From: Anaerosacchariphilus hominis
GTDB lineage: Bacteria > Bacillota > Clostridia > Lachnospirales > Lachnospiraceae
Direction of reading: 5' to 3'
DNA length: 64,000 nucleotides
NCBI RefSeq assembly: GCF_014290175.1
Contig: NZ_JACOOR010000003.1
Location: 186,001-250,000, forward strand
Under the pieces are notes generated by a model, which worked only from the letters and a program-made list of their open reading frames with translations, was not told where the DNA came from and made no database searches. The translations under genes were made by a program, and so were the position numbers. This document shows positions 1 through 6,599 of the stretch, piece after piece (within the stretch, counting starts at the first letter, position 1; every line of letters starts with the position of its first letter).

Positions 1-89
1 CCATTTTTGACCGCCCACTTAATTATAAAATATAATGCAAGTAAGACGATTAGTGCTGTGCCAAAACTAATTCCTAATTCTTCAAACAT
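1..89 (-). CDS. N-terminus of a small membrane protein (partial)
   Basis: The first 29 codons of a leftward gene run off the window edge. The start is the ATG at 87-89, preceded by GAGGTAATGAA, which contains a usable ribosome binding site. The visible residues begin MFEELGISFG and continue as one hydrophobic segment ending IIKWAVKNG, so this is a single-pass or small membrane protein. It lies in the remnant element left of the prophage, where phage proteins of this type are common. No family can be named. Confidence 0.45.
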   Translation of the reverse strand, partial: MFEELGISFGTALIVLLALYFIIKWAVKN

Positions 90-211
90 TTCATTACCTC
101 TGTCAATTCCGATTTGTTAAACTCTCTATACAATACCATATCTCTTTGGCTAATACAATAATTGCATCGCTCCCGCTTATTCTCATCAATTCTGCAACTA
201 ATGTATCGTGA

Positions 212-895
212 TCATATGCAGATACTGTTTACGCTCTGCAAGCTGACTCTGCTGATATGGCTCTTTCCCTTACAGGTCATCCGTGTCTGCTGCACCAGCT
301 TTCCACTCCGCGCATAGCAGTCTCGCACAATGAAATATCCCTTTTCCACCTTATCAGAATATGGCATTAACCAGCCATTTCGATCTCGGTATAAATACTT
401 GTGTTCCATCAGCAACGATACAAACATATTCTGTGGAACTCCCAATTCCTTTCCACAATAGCGGATACAAGTGCAATCCGCAGAATTCACAAAAGCGTCA
501 AAATAATCTGCCTTTGGCTGTGCCATTTTAAGCTGCTTACTGATTTCCTTATTCTTTCCTTTTTCTGCAAGAAGCTGTTCTGCCAGTGTATAGATAGCTT
601 CCGGATTTTCCATCAGGCCCGGCTCATTTACAGCCGCAACTTCTCTATTCTGAACCACTCCATTAGAGCTGGTCTGCGTTAAACGCAGGGCAGCTTTTTC
701 ATCATCATCCAATCTCCGGATCGCTGTCGGTGCAATTTCCATAGCTTTACATACATCTGCTGCCACAAACCACGGCTCTCCATTCTTCACGAACACCCGC
801 ACCTGTCCAAAGACCTGGTTTTCAAATATTTGCAGTTCTGACACGCCGCTCTCTTTTCCCGGTCCGGCACCCAATTCTGTGTTGTACATGTTCAT
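212..895 (-). CDS. phage antirepressor, BRO-N (shortened) plus KilAC-like
   Basis: About 227 residues from the ATG at 893-895, which follows GGGAGGG. The N-terminal part has the BRO-N signature (FGQVRVFVKNGEPWFVAADV, then a DDDEKA-like turn). The C-terminal part resembles the KilAC DNA-binding domain of phage antirepressors (NPEAIYTLAEQLLAEK, a central helical region, then a GYFIVRD strand). Between NEPGL and NPEAI the usual second half of BRO-N, around 30-40 residues in the family, is missing in frame. Such proteins normally counteract phage repressors. Here the gene is isolated in the remnant element left of the prophage and may be non-functional. The 90-211 stretch downstream shows no convincing gene. 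Confidence 0.75.
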   Translation of the reverse strand: MNMYNTELGAGPGKESGVSELQIFENQVFGQVRVFVKNGEPWFVAADVCKAMEIAPTAIRRLDDDEKAALRLTQTSSNGVVQNREVAAVNEPGLMENPEAIYTLAEQLLAEKGKNKEISKQLKMAQPKADYFDAFVNSADCTCIRYCGKELGVPQNMFVSLLMEHKYLYRDRNGWLMPYSDKVEKGYFIVRDCYARSGKLVQQTRMTCKGKSHISRVSLQSVNSICI

Positions 896-1108
896 TCTAA
901 AACCCTCCCTTACTTTTTTAGGATAAAAAATAAGAGCTCCCATTCATTTATGAATAAACGGAAACTCTATGTAATGTAAGCAAAGGTTATTTTATTTTCT
1001 CATATTTCCTCAAAACTCGTGAAATGCTCTATTTTTCCCTTCCACCGCTCTCTAATTTGAGAACCCAATAAAATTTTTTGTCAAGTATAAGATCCAAAAT
1101 TGGCCTTT

Positions 1109-1169
1109 GGTAAACCCTTTTGTAAGCCCTTTTGGGGGCAAAAATGGTCGGTAAACCCCTGGTAAGCCT
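1109..1169. repeat. four GGTAARCCC-like repeats, candidate integrase arm sites
   Basis: GGTAAACCC at 1109-1117, TGTAAGCCC at 1121-1129, GGTAAACCC at 1150-1158 and GGTAAGCCT at 1161-1169. They form two pairs with 11-12 bp spacing, which is typical of arm-type binding sites for tyrosine recombinases. The motif differs from the prophage arm motif (GTTAGTTACC), so it may belong to the integrase of the element further left. This is inferred from pattern only. Confidence 0.45.
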
Positions 1170-1238
1170 CACAAAATTGGTATAAACGCTGTCAAATTTT
1201 CTCAAATTTCGTCATCGGAATCAGCCGTTTCGGGCATT

Positions 1239-1270
1239 AAAAAAAGCCCGAAAACGTTGAATTTTCGGGC
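1239..1270 (-). terminator. hairpin resembling the rpsI terminator, old att core
   Basis: Perfect 9-bp stem GCCCGAAAA (1246-1254) with TTTTCGGGC (1262-1270). On the minus strand it is followed by seven Ts. Sequence and position relative to a rpsI-like tail match the terminator at 39672-39696 and its copy at 2594-2618, so it is probably a diverged attachment-site core. Confidence 0.6.
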
Positions 1271-1404
1271 TTTCCAAGCATTTTGAACTTGTTGATTATC
1301 TCTTTGAGAACATCAAATATTGATTTTAAAACATTCAAACACATTTTGTCAGTTACGTGTTCGTTACCGAAAATATCTCTCATGTTATCCACACTGCTTT
1401 ATGC

Positions 1405-1438
1405 AAAAAAAATTGGGAACGAGTAAAGACCCATTCCC
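1405..1438 (-). terminator. terminator after the Abi gene
   Basis: On the minus strand a GGGAA/TTCCC stem (1434-1438 with 1415-1419) is followed by AA and an eight-base T run, 35 bp after the Abi stop codon. It fits a Rho-independent terminator. A small structured RNA ending here is also possible. Confidence 0.6.
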
Positions 1439-1472
1439 TACAAAAAGTTAATTTTTTAATCGTGTATATATT

Positions 1473-2378
1473 TTAACACGCTTCATTTATATAGTCAACA
1501 ACTTTTTTTACAAAAAAATATGCTGTTTTTATGCATTCATTTTTATCAAAATACTCTTTATTTTTTATTGCACGACCATCTATAAATTCTTGTATCTGCT
1601 TAAACCTCTTCTCTTTCACAACATCTGCATTAATAAATTCATTGTAAACATAAAGCAATGTAACAAAATCATACAAAAACTTATTACTCAATTTGTTCTT
1701 TCTCATAGACGCACCTATTCCATCTATATTTGAAACAAATTTTATAATTTTAACAGATGGCTTATTTGTTCCTTTTTGAAGTTTATTTATCAGGCAATTA
1801 CTATGTGCAGTTGCATTTCTTAAATCCCTTATTGAATACAACAAGTCACTATCTTTTAAACGCCCTGGATACCTCTCCGTATAATACTCATACAACTTCA
1901 CCATATCTCCAAAAGATATCAATTCTACAAATACCCATGCGGGAAAATATGGATAATACTTCTCTATCAATTCTCTGCAATATTCACTAGATTTGTGTTT
2001 CTGTATATTTTGACAACTTCTCTCATACTTTGTAACAAATCTTCTAATAATATCATAACCATCTTCTTCTGGATTATCCTCTATATCTTTTAACAATCTG
2101 GTTTTTAAAGCATGTTCGACATCAAGACACATTTGCAATATTAAATACCGTAAATGCATATCAATGGTTGACAATTCCTGCAAATAAGCAAAATCAAGAT
2201 TTATGTACTTATCGTTACTTTTTTGCTTGTCATAATTGGCTCTATAAGATGCTAGTTTCATGTAGTAATTATTATTTTGAAGAAATACCTTTGCATCTTC
2301 TTCTTTAGCTATATCAAATTTTATTCCCTTTATTTTCATATGAGATATCAATTCGTCACTTGTTTTAAGTAATTTCAT
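1473..2378 (-). CDS. Abi-family (Abi_2, AbiD/AbiF-like) HEPN protein
   Basis: 301 residues. It has the layout of the Abi_2 family of abortive-infection proteins: an N-terminal NNYYMKLASY segment, a helical TIDMHLRYLIL..VEHALKTRL region (residues about 71-95), PYFPAWVFVELISFGDM (about 143-159) and, decisively, DLRNATAHSNCLI with the HEPN R-x4-H motif at residues 187-192. HEPN proteins of this kind are RNases that stop phage growth by cleaving host or phage RNA; AbiF relatives are reported to be held in check by an adjacent non-coding RNA. The start is ATG after AAAGGGG, with a TATAAT box at 2405-2410. The gene is AT-rich compared with the prophage and sits alone between two att-like junctions. 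Exact subfamily and activity are inferred. Confidence 0.8.
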   Translation of the reverse strand: MKLLKTSDELISHMKIKGIKFDIAKEEDAKVFLQNNNYYMKLASYRANYDKQKSNDKYINLDFAYLQELSTIDMHLRYLILQMCLDVEHALKTRLLKDIEDNPEEDGYDIIRRFVTKYERSCQNIQKHKSSEYCRELIEKYYPYFPAWVFVELISFGDMVKLYEYYTERYPGRLKDSDLLYSIRDLRNATAHSNCLINKLQKGTNKPSVKIIKFVSNIDGIGASMRKNKLSNKFLYDFVTLLYVYNEFINADVVKEKRFKQIQEFIDGRAIKNKEYFDKNECIKTAYFFVKKVVDYINEAC

Positions 2379-2404
2379 AAAAATTCCCCTTTGTACTTTC
2401 TATC

Positions 2405-2410
2405 ATTATA
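2405..2410 (-). promoter_or_regulatory. -10 box for the Abi gene
   Basis: Minus-strand TATAAT lies 27 bp upstream of the Abi ATG. No clear -35 box sits 17 bp further upstream (TTTTAT), so promoter strength is uncertain. Confidence 0.5.
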
Positions 2411-2503
2411 CTCCACTACAATTGATAATAAAAGACATTTTTCAACATCATATCTTCTTATATACAAATTACGGAGATGAGTTATTTTAATTATGGTGAT
2501 CAT

Positions 2504-2659
2504 TTGTTAGTTACCTGTTAGTTATGTGTTAGTTACCGATAGATTTTTGTGTGTTTTGAGGATGTTTGATAGATTTTCAGAATATAAAGAAAACCCCGAA
2601 AATACTGAATTTTCGGGGTTTGTTGCTCTTTTTTGATATTCGGTTGAATTATCGCTTGC
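2504..2659. repeat. left copy of the 156-bp att-region direct repeat
   Basis: Matches 39582-39737 at a constant offset of 37078 bp. The longest exact block is 41 bp (2567-2607). It contains three GTTAGTTACC-like 10-mers at 2506, 2517 and 2528, the terminator hairpin (2594-2618) and a diverged rpsI tail ending at a TTA stop (2649-2651). The right-hand copy abuts intact rpsI, so this is the left end of the prophage, joined to the arm region of a neighbouring element. Confidence 0.85.
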
Positions 2660-2700
2660 ATAATTCCGACCCTTGAAAAATAAGGCTTTTCAAGCATTTT

Positions 2701-2721
2701 GTCAGTTACCCGTGTGTTACT
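2701..2721. repeat. integrase arm-type repeats, prophage left end
   Basis: GTCAGTTACC at 2701-2710 and GTGTGTTACT at 2712-2721, 11 bp apart, on the prophage side of the left core. They are the same family as the repeats at 39584, 39595 and 39606. Together these would give attP arms on both sides of the core. Confidence 0.55.
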
Positions 2722-2775
2722 CAAACCCCTCGGAGAGTTCTCCCGTTGTTTTATTATAACACACCCGTCCGGAAC

Positions 2776-3654
2776 TTACACCTCAATGATGCGAACATGC
2801 TCCGGCTGACCGGACAGGAAAATTCCGTCGATAGTCTCAAGCATTTTCTTTCCCTCTACTGTGTGAATTGCCTTGATATAATACGACTGTCCTCTCACTG
2901 CACGTCCGCAGATACTTTCATTGCCCCATGATGCAGAACGACGGAGATTCAGAGCACCATCACAATCAACGATCGCTCTTGTGGTCTTTTCCGGATAGAT
3001 TGTGTCAGAATCGGACACCTGTTCCTCTGCTTTTCTTTCATCGTCTCCGGATGTCTCCTGCCCTGCTGCATCGTCTCCATCGCCGGAGGTCTGCTGTCCG
3101 TTCTCCTGCTCGCTATTTGCCCCATTCTGCCCGTTTTCCGGTTCTACTGGTGTATTTCCTCCAGTGCCTCCGTTTTCGTCGTCTGTGGACGCTCCTGCGT
3201 CGCCCTGCTGCCCCTCTGCATCCTTTTCATCGCCGGAGGTCTGCTGTCCGTTCTCCTGCTCGCTATTTGCCCCATTCTGCCCGTTTTCCGGTTCTACTGG
3301 TGCATTTCCTCCAGTGCCTCCGTTTTCGTCGTCTGTGGACGCTCCTGCGTCGTCGCCCTGCTGCCCCTCTGCATCCTTTTCATCGGTGAGGGTTGTTGCT
3401 GCTTTGAGTTCCTCTGCGGTCATCGTGCCGACCTTGTTCCCGTCTGCATTGTAGGTGTTCACGCTACCGTCGGGATTTGTCTCCAGTGCTCCCTCCGGAA
3501 CATTGTTCGTGAGTGAGCCGATGACGTTTCCGTTTTCATCCCACACAACCAGTTCCTCGTTTTTTGCTGCTGCTTTCAACGCTCCCTCGATTGTCTTGTA
3601 TTCCTTGCAGTCCTCTTTTTTGAACTCCGTTCCTTTGCCTAAATAGTATAACAT
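2776..3654 (-). CDS. repeat-rich SH3-like phage protein next to the endolysin
   Basis: 292 residues, last gene of the leftward operon. The N-terminus (about 1-90) is a mixed region with GNVIGS and GNKVGT turns. Residues about 90-205 are a low-complexity acidic linker rich in G, N, Q, E and D, built from two near-identical 50-residue units (DNA repeat at 3081-3384). The C-terminus (about 225-292) resembles a bacterial SH3 domain (GALNLRRSAS, then GRAVRGQSYYI). The endolysin next door ends in a similar SH3 domain, so binding to the cell wall or a virion-associated role is likely. No catalytic domain is visible. Confidence 0.6.
   Translation of the reverse strand: MLYYLGKGTEFKKEDCKEYKTIEGALKAAAKNEELVVWDENGNVIGSLTNNVPEGALETNPDGSVNTYNADGNKVGTMTAEELKAATTLTDEKDAEGQQGDDAGASTDDENGGTGGNAPVEPENGQNGANSEQENGQQTSGDEKDAEGQQGDAGASTDDENGGTGGNTPVEPENGQNGANSEQENGQQTSGDGDDAAGQETSGDDERKAEEQVSDSDTIYPEKTTRAIVDCDGALNLRRSASWGNESICGRAVRGQSYYIKAIHTVEGKKMLETIDGIFLSGQPEHVRIIEV
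3081..3384. repeat. two tandem 150/153-bp repeats inside a CDS
   Basis: CGCCGGAGGT starts both units, at 3081 and 3231. The second unit carries three extra bases (an added GTC), so the frame is kept. The units encode the acidic Gly/Asn/Gln linker of the preceding protein. Copy number could change by slippage or recombination. Confidence 0.85.
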
Positions 3655-3671
3655 GTTTTCGCCCTCCTCTG

Positions 3672-4487
3672 CTACTTTTTGAGATATTTGCTCGACGCAA
3701 ATCCCACCACGTTTTTATATGCTACATACAACCACTTCGCTCCGGACACATCCGTGTAATATCCATAACACTGACACGTCTCTCCGCTCTGCATTGTCGT
3801 CAAGACTTTCTTGTCTTTTCCTGTTCCTGCTCCCGACCGTAGATTCAACGCTCCTGCTCCCGTTACCTTGTACGTTCCTGCAAGGCTCTTGTTGAACCCT
3901 TTTGCGGTCTCCAGTTTCACGTTGCTATTGATTGGAACTGTCTGCGATGCACCTCCTCCGGATGCCTTTGCTCCATTGGTGAGGTTCGTCGCCACATGAG
4001 CACCATCGTTCAACAGAATGTCGCCCTCAAGCAAATACGCATCTGATGTCAGATATTTTTTATCTTTCAGCACCTCGAATCCTGCTGCCTTGAGTGCTGC
4101 CCGCAGATTTCCGGTATAACATGCAGTGCTCACATTTTTCAGTTTCTCATTTTTCAGTCTATATCCTGCACCTTTTACGATTGCAGCAACACCGGACGAA
4201 CAGTCAGCCTCGCACAGAACTGTGATTTGAGCAGGGTCGAAATTTGAATCCGCAAGGTTCGTCCAAAATGTTCCCCTGTGTGACTGACAATATCCGACCA
4301 TATTGTTGACTGCTGCTGCCTTTGCCATCTGTGCAATGAGTTTTCTCGTTGCTGCATCCGGATGACGGAGAACGCATTTCCATGGTCTGTTATACCAGTT
4401 TATAATCTGCCACTCTGTTCCCGTCTGATCTCCGGCTTTTCCTCCGGAATATTTTCCTCTCTCGTCGTGTCCGCAATTTGAAATCAT
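3672..4487 (-). CDS. endolysin, cysteine-peptidase/amidase type with SH3
   Basis: 271 residues. The N-terminus starts ISNCGHDERGKYSGGKAGDQ, characteristic of Clostridia phage peptidoglycan hydrolases of the NlpC/P60-CHAP superfamily. A probable catalytic Cys lies in CEADCSSGVAA (residues about 93-103) and a His in DGAHVAT (about 161-167). A linker leads to a C-terminal SH3 domain (GALNLRSGAGTGK to the end) for wall binding. It cleaves host peptidoglycan at the end of infection. No signal peptide is visible, so release would depend on the holin genes just upstream. Exact bond specificity cannot be read. Confidence 0.8.
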   Translation of the reverse strand: MISNCGHDERGKYSGGKAGDQTGTEWQIINWYNRPWKCVLRHPDAATRKLIAQMAKAAAVNNMVGYCQSHRGTFWTNLADSNFDPAQITVLCEADCSSGVAAIVKGAGYRLKNEKLKNVSTACYTGNLRAALKAAGFEVLKDKKYLTSDAYLLEGDILLNDGAHVATNLTNGAKASGGGASQTVPINSNVKLETAKGFNKSLAGTYKVTGAGALNLRSGAGTGKDKKVLTTMQSGETCQCYGYYTDVSGAKWLYVAYKNVVGFASSKYLKK

Positions 4488-4819
4488 TTCTTTTCCTCCT
4501 TTTGTTTCTTATCTCCGGAATCATCTATCACTGACATAATGAATATAAAAGCCAGTATGAACGGAACTCCTATCCATATCACCGCCACCAATACCGACAA
4601 AATGAAAAATGTCAGTTTGACCATGATTCTGTCCTGTTTCGTTTCCTGTTCCTCGTAGTATTCCGGAAACAACTCTTTTTCCCGCTCCTCTTTTTCGGAC
4701 TGCCTTTCAAGCATCCAAAAAATAACAAACGTCAAAACGAATGTAACTGCTGCCCCGATGATGTACACCGTCACCATCGTGCTCCAGTGCTGTGACATGA
4801 AAATCTCAATTTCACTCAC
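4484..4819 (-). CDS. two-segment membrane protein of the lysis module
   Basis: About 111 residues from a GTG at 4817-4819 preceded by AGGTGAGG; it overlaps the end of the holin gene by 8 bp and the endolysin start by 4 bp. Two hydrophobic helices (VTVYIIGAAVTFVLTFVIFW and a second near residues 75-100) flank a charged EKEEREKELF segment. Its position between holin and endolysin suggests a second holin or spanin-like helper. An alternative start is the ATG at 4796-4798, without a ribosome binding site. Confidence 0.55.
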   Translation of the reverse strand: MSEIEIFMSQHWSTMVTVYIIGAAVTFVLTFVIFWMLERQSEKEEREKELFPEYYEEQETKQDRIMVKLTFFILSVLVAVIWIGVPFILAFIFIMSVIDDSGDKKQKEEKK

Positions 4820-5177
4820 TGCCCTCACCTGCCTCGTTCGCAATGAGTTTCTGCACCGCCTCATTGCTGTCAAGCATCGTTCTCATTTGCTCAAGAGCCT
4901 CGTCTACCATCATGCTGAACATGTCGAATGTGATGACCTTTGCAAGCCACTCAAACCTTGCCACAAACATGTCGTACACATACCGGAGTTTGAGTTTTCC
5001 TGTTCCTGCTCCCAGTTCCTTTTCTGCTTTTGTCACCGCATACAAGAGCCACTCTCTGACCTTGCTCAACTGCTTATCAGATGGCATTTTCACAAAAGAA
5101 TAAATTGCGTACCCGATAGAGCCTCCCACTGCTGCTATTGCCACGATAACAAACCAATTTTCAACGATGAATTTCAT
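4812..5177 (-). CDS. holin, LLH (phage LL-H) family-like
   Basis: 121 residues with one N-terminal membrane helix (NWFVIVAIAAVGGSIGYAIY, residues about 7-26), then a soluble part with KVREWLLYAVTKAEKELG..TGKLKLRYVYDMF. That helix-plus-conserved-soluble layout is the signature of LLH-type phage holins. It forms lesions in the cell membrane so the endolysin can reach the wall. It starts inside the stop codon of the upstream gene (ATGA overlap). Confidence 0.75.
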   Translation of the reverse strand: MKFIVENWFVIVAIAAVGGSIGYAIYSFVKMPSDKQLSKVREWLLYAVTKAEKELGAGTGKLKLRYVYDMFVARFEWLAKVITFDMFSMMVDEALEQMRTMLDSNEAVQKLIANEAGEGSE

Positions 5178-5542
5178 CCCTGCACCTCCTCATTATTGTC
5201 TGCATTGATGTCATCCGGTTCGTTCTCGTGCTGTTTTCCTGTATCTTTTTTTGTAACCGTCTTTACTGACTTAATGAGTGCCATCGCACCGCCCTCCACT
5301 GACAGGAATCGAAATACATTCTCTGTCAATGTTGATGGTTCAGCACCCACTCTCACAAACACTATAATCGCCACAACTGTGTAGATAAATGCTGCAAGAA
5401 TCATACAGATAACAACACGATTCATGAACTGACCGGAGACTTTGTTTTTCCGCTTTGCTGCCCGCTGTTCTATCCGGTACAATTTTCTTTTATGCCGGAA
5501 ATACATGCGACGCTCTGCGTTCGTCATCCTGCTTTTGTTCAC
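5174..5542 (-). CDS. small basic membrane protein, phage lysis region
   Basis: 122 residues from a GTG start after AGGAGGCAACAA. A strongly basic N-terminus (residues 1-38) precedes one clear membrane helix (VVICMILAAFIYTVVAIIVF) and an acidic C-terminus. It lies between the coiled-coil protein and the holin. No family is recognised; a holin-associated role is inferred from position. Confidence 0.55.
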   Translation of the reverse strand: MNKSRMTNAERRMYFRHKRKLYRIEQRAAKRKNKVSGQFMNRVVICMILAAFIYTVVAIIVFVRVGAEPSTLTENVFRFLSVEGGAMALIKSVKTVTKKDTGKQHENEPDDINADNNEEVQG

Positions 5543-5590
5543 TTGTTGCCTCCTTTATGTGGTTGATTCTTGCCTGTTCCCGCCCTCCTG

Positions 5591-5905
5591 TTATTGGTCG
5601 GTCTTAATGTTCAAATTCATCCCGTCCAGTCTCTTGTGATACGATTTCAATGACTGCTCAACTATGAGAACCCTGTCGTGTAAATTCTGTACCTCTGCCC
5701 GTGTCTCTTTGTAGTCACGTTTGATGTCTTTGACATCGTCGGCAATGTTCTCCAGTTTTGTCATCATGAGTGTGTTCGCTGTCGCACGTTCCTCCGTCTC
5801 CTGCTCTGCATCCTTTTTGTCATTCCGCTTTTTATTGGAAATCCCGAAAAAGATTGCAAATGCGACGGAAATCCCGCTCAACAACAATGAGAGTTCAATC
5901 GTCAC
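5591..5905 (-). CDS. XhlA-like membrane/coiled-coil protein
   Basis: 104 residues from GTG at 5903-5905 after AAGGAG. An N-terminal hydrophobic helix (LSLLLSGISVAFAIFFGI) is followed by a charged stretch and a long coiled coil with a heptad-like pattern (KLENIADDVKDIKRDYKETR onward). This is the build of XhlA/BhlA-type proteins that work with holins in Bacillus prophages, although there the helix is usually C-terminal. It overlaps the previous gene by 11 bp. Confidence 0.5.
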   Translation of the reverse strand: MTIELSLLLSGISVAFAIFFGISNKKRNDKKDAEQETEERATANTLMMTKLENIADDVKDIKRDYKETRAEVQNLHDRVLIVEQSLKSYHKRLDGMNLNIKTDQ

Positions 5906-6134
5906 TCGGCTGCTCCTTTCCGAACGCTCCCACGTCGTCGGTGTCGCAGTATCGTCTCATGTGGTACTCAAGGACATCCAGTTTCCCGTCTGCCTCATTG
6001 ACCATGTTCCGGAGTTCCTCTTTGACCCCCTCCTCCACTTTTGAGCGTTCAATCATTTCTTGCTGCTTTTTCACGATTCCGGACAACTCCTCCGTTATCT
6101 CGCACAACCGTGATATTATTTCAAGCGGTGTCAT
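5895..6134 (-). CDS. small helical phage protein
   Basis: 79 residues, predicted nearly all alpha-helical, with heptad-like spacing (LEIISRLCEITEELSGIVKK). It starts in the stop codon of the XkdX-like gene (ATGA). It belongs to the tail/lysis junction; no family is recognised. Confidence 0.55.
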   Translation of the reverse strand: MTPLEIISRLCEITEELSGIVKKQQEMIERSKVEEGVKEELRNMVNEADGKLDVLEYHMRRYCDTDDVGAFGKEQPSDD

Positions 6135-6283
6135 TTTACTTCACCACCGGAATATTTTTCTCCCGTGATGTATTCATATTCCTCCGCTGAAATACTTCCT
6201 TTTGTGACACGCTCTGCGATCTGTTCCTTGGTGAGAGTGCCTTTCTTGTACATTCTTTTCAGACTTTCGACAAGTATTTTCAT
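6131..6283 (-). CDS. XkdX family protein
   Basis: 50 residues. The sequence reads MKILVESLKRMYKKGTLTKE, then the EYEYITGEKY motif near the C-terminus, matching the XkdX family of very small proteins found after tail-fibre genes in Firmicutes prophages. Function in the virion is unknown. Start ATG 6281-6283; the stop overlaps the next start. Confidence 0.8.
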   Translation of the reverse strand: MKILVESLKRMYKKGTLTKEQIAERVTKGSISAEEYEYITGEKYSGGEVK

Positions 6284-6284
6284 A

Positions 6285-6599
6285 TTAAATCAACCCCTCC
6301 TCAATCAACTGCTGTGTGTATTCGTCGATGACTGCATCTTTCTGAAACTGTGTCACGGATTCAACGATTCCTGTTGTGTTGGATGCAACAACCTCCTGCA
6401 TGAGCGTCAATCTGTCATATTCCTCCCGTGACATCTCACGCTCCTCTCGCTGCCATCCGGTGATTTTCTTTCCGTCTGCATCCTCTTTCGTTGCTTTCTT
6501 GATATTGCGTCTCTGATATACCGTTGTCGGTGATGCTGTTGTGTCGAACTCCTCCGGCTGTTCTGCCTCCGTTCCGAACACTTCTCTCCATTCTTTCAT
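6285..6599 (-). CDS. small phage tail-region protein overlapping the RT
   Basis: 104 residues, ATG 6597-6599 after GAAAGGAGCG. It has a tyrosine/arginine turn TTVYQRRNIKKATKED and a C-terminal helical half. Similar unnamed proteins regularly precede XkdX in this phage type. It is not an Avd-like DGR accessory protein (acidic, not a basic four-helix bundle). The first 164 bp overlap the 3' end of the reverse transcriptase gene in another frame. Confidence 0.6.
   Translation of the reverse strand: MKEWREVFGTEAEQPEEFDTTASPTTVYQRRNIKKATKEDADGKKITGWQREEREMSREEYDRLTLMQEVVASNTTGIVESVTQFQKDAVIDEYTQQLIEEGLI

Larger units (their letters stand above)
964..1472. other. gene-free junction region between two integrated elements
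   Basis: About 500 bp without a credible gene. It holds paired GGTAARCCC-type repeats (1109-1169), a terminator-like hairpin (1239-1270), a degenerate copy of the rpsI tail around 1293-1312 (TTGATTATCTCTTTGAGAAC, compared with TTGAATTATCTCTTGCTGAAC at rpsI), two GTCAGTTAC-like arm repeats at 1348 and 1359, and the terminator following the Abi gene (1405-1438). Together these look like an old attachment site. Confidence 0.6.

Noticed and set aside
2533..2724. Short open frame inside the left att repeat
   Set aside because: Its sequence is the rpsI terminator and arm repeats; not protein-like.
3081..3384. Tandem repeat as a CRISPR array
   Set aside because: Two adjacent 150-bp units without spacers, both in frame in a protein gene.
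2928..3454. Plus-strand open frames opposite the repeat protein
   Set aside because: Low-complexity shadows of the repeated linker.
6285..6599. Small gene after the RT as an Avd accessory protein
   Set aside because: Composition is acidic and the sequence resembles proteins that precede XkdX in phages without DGRs.
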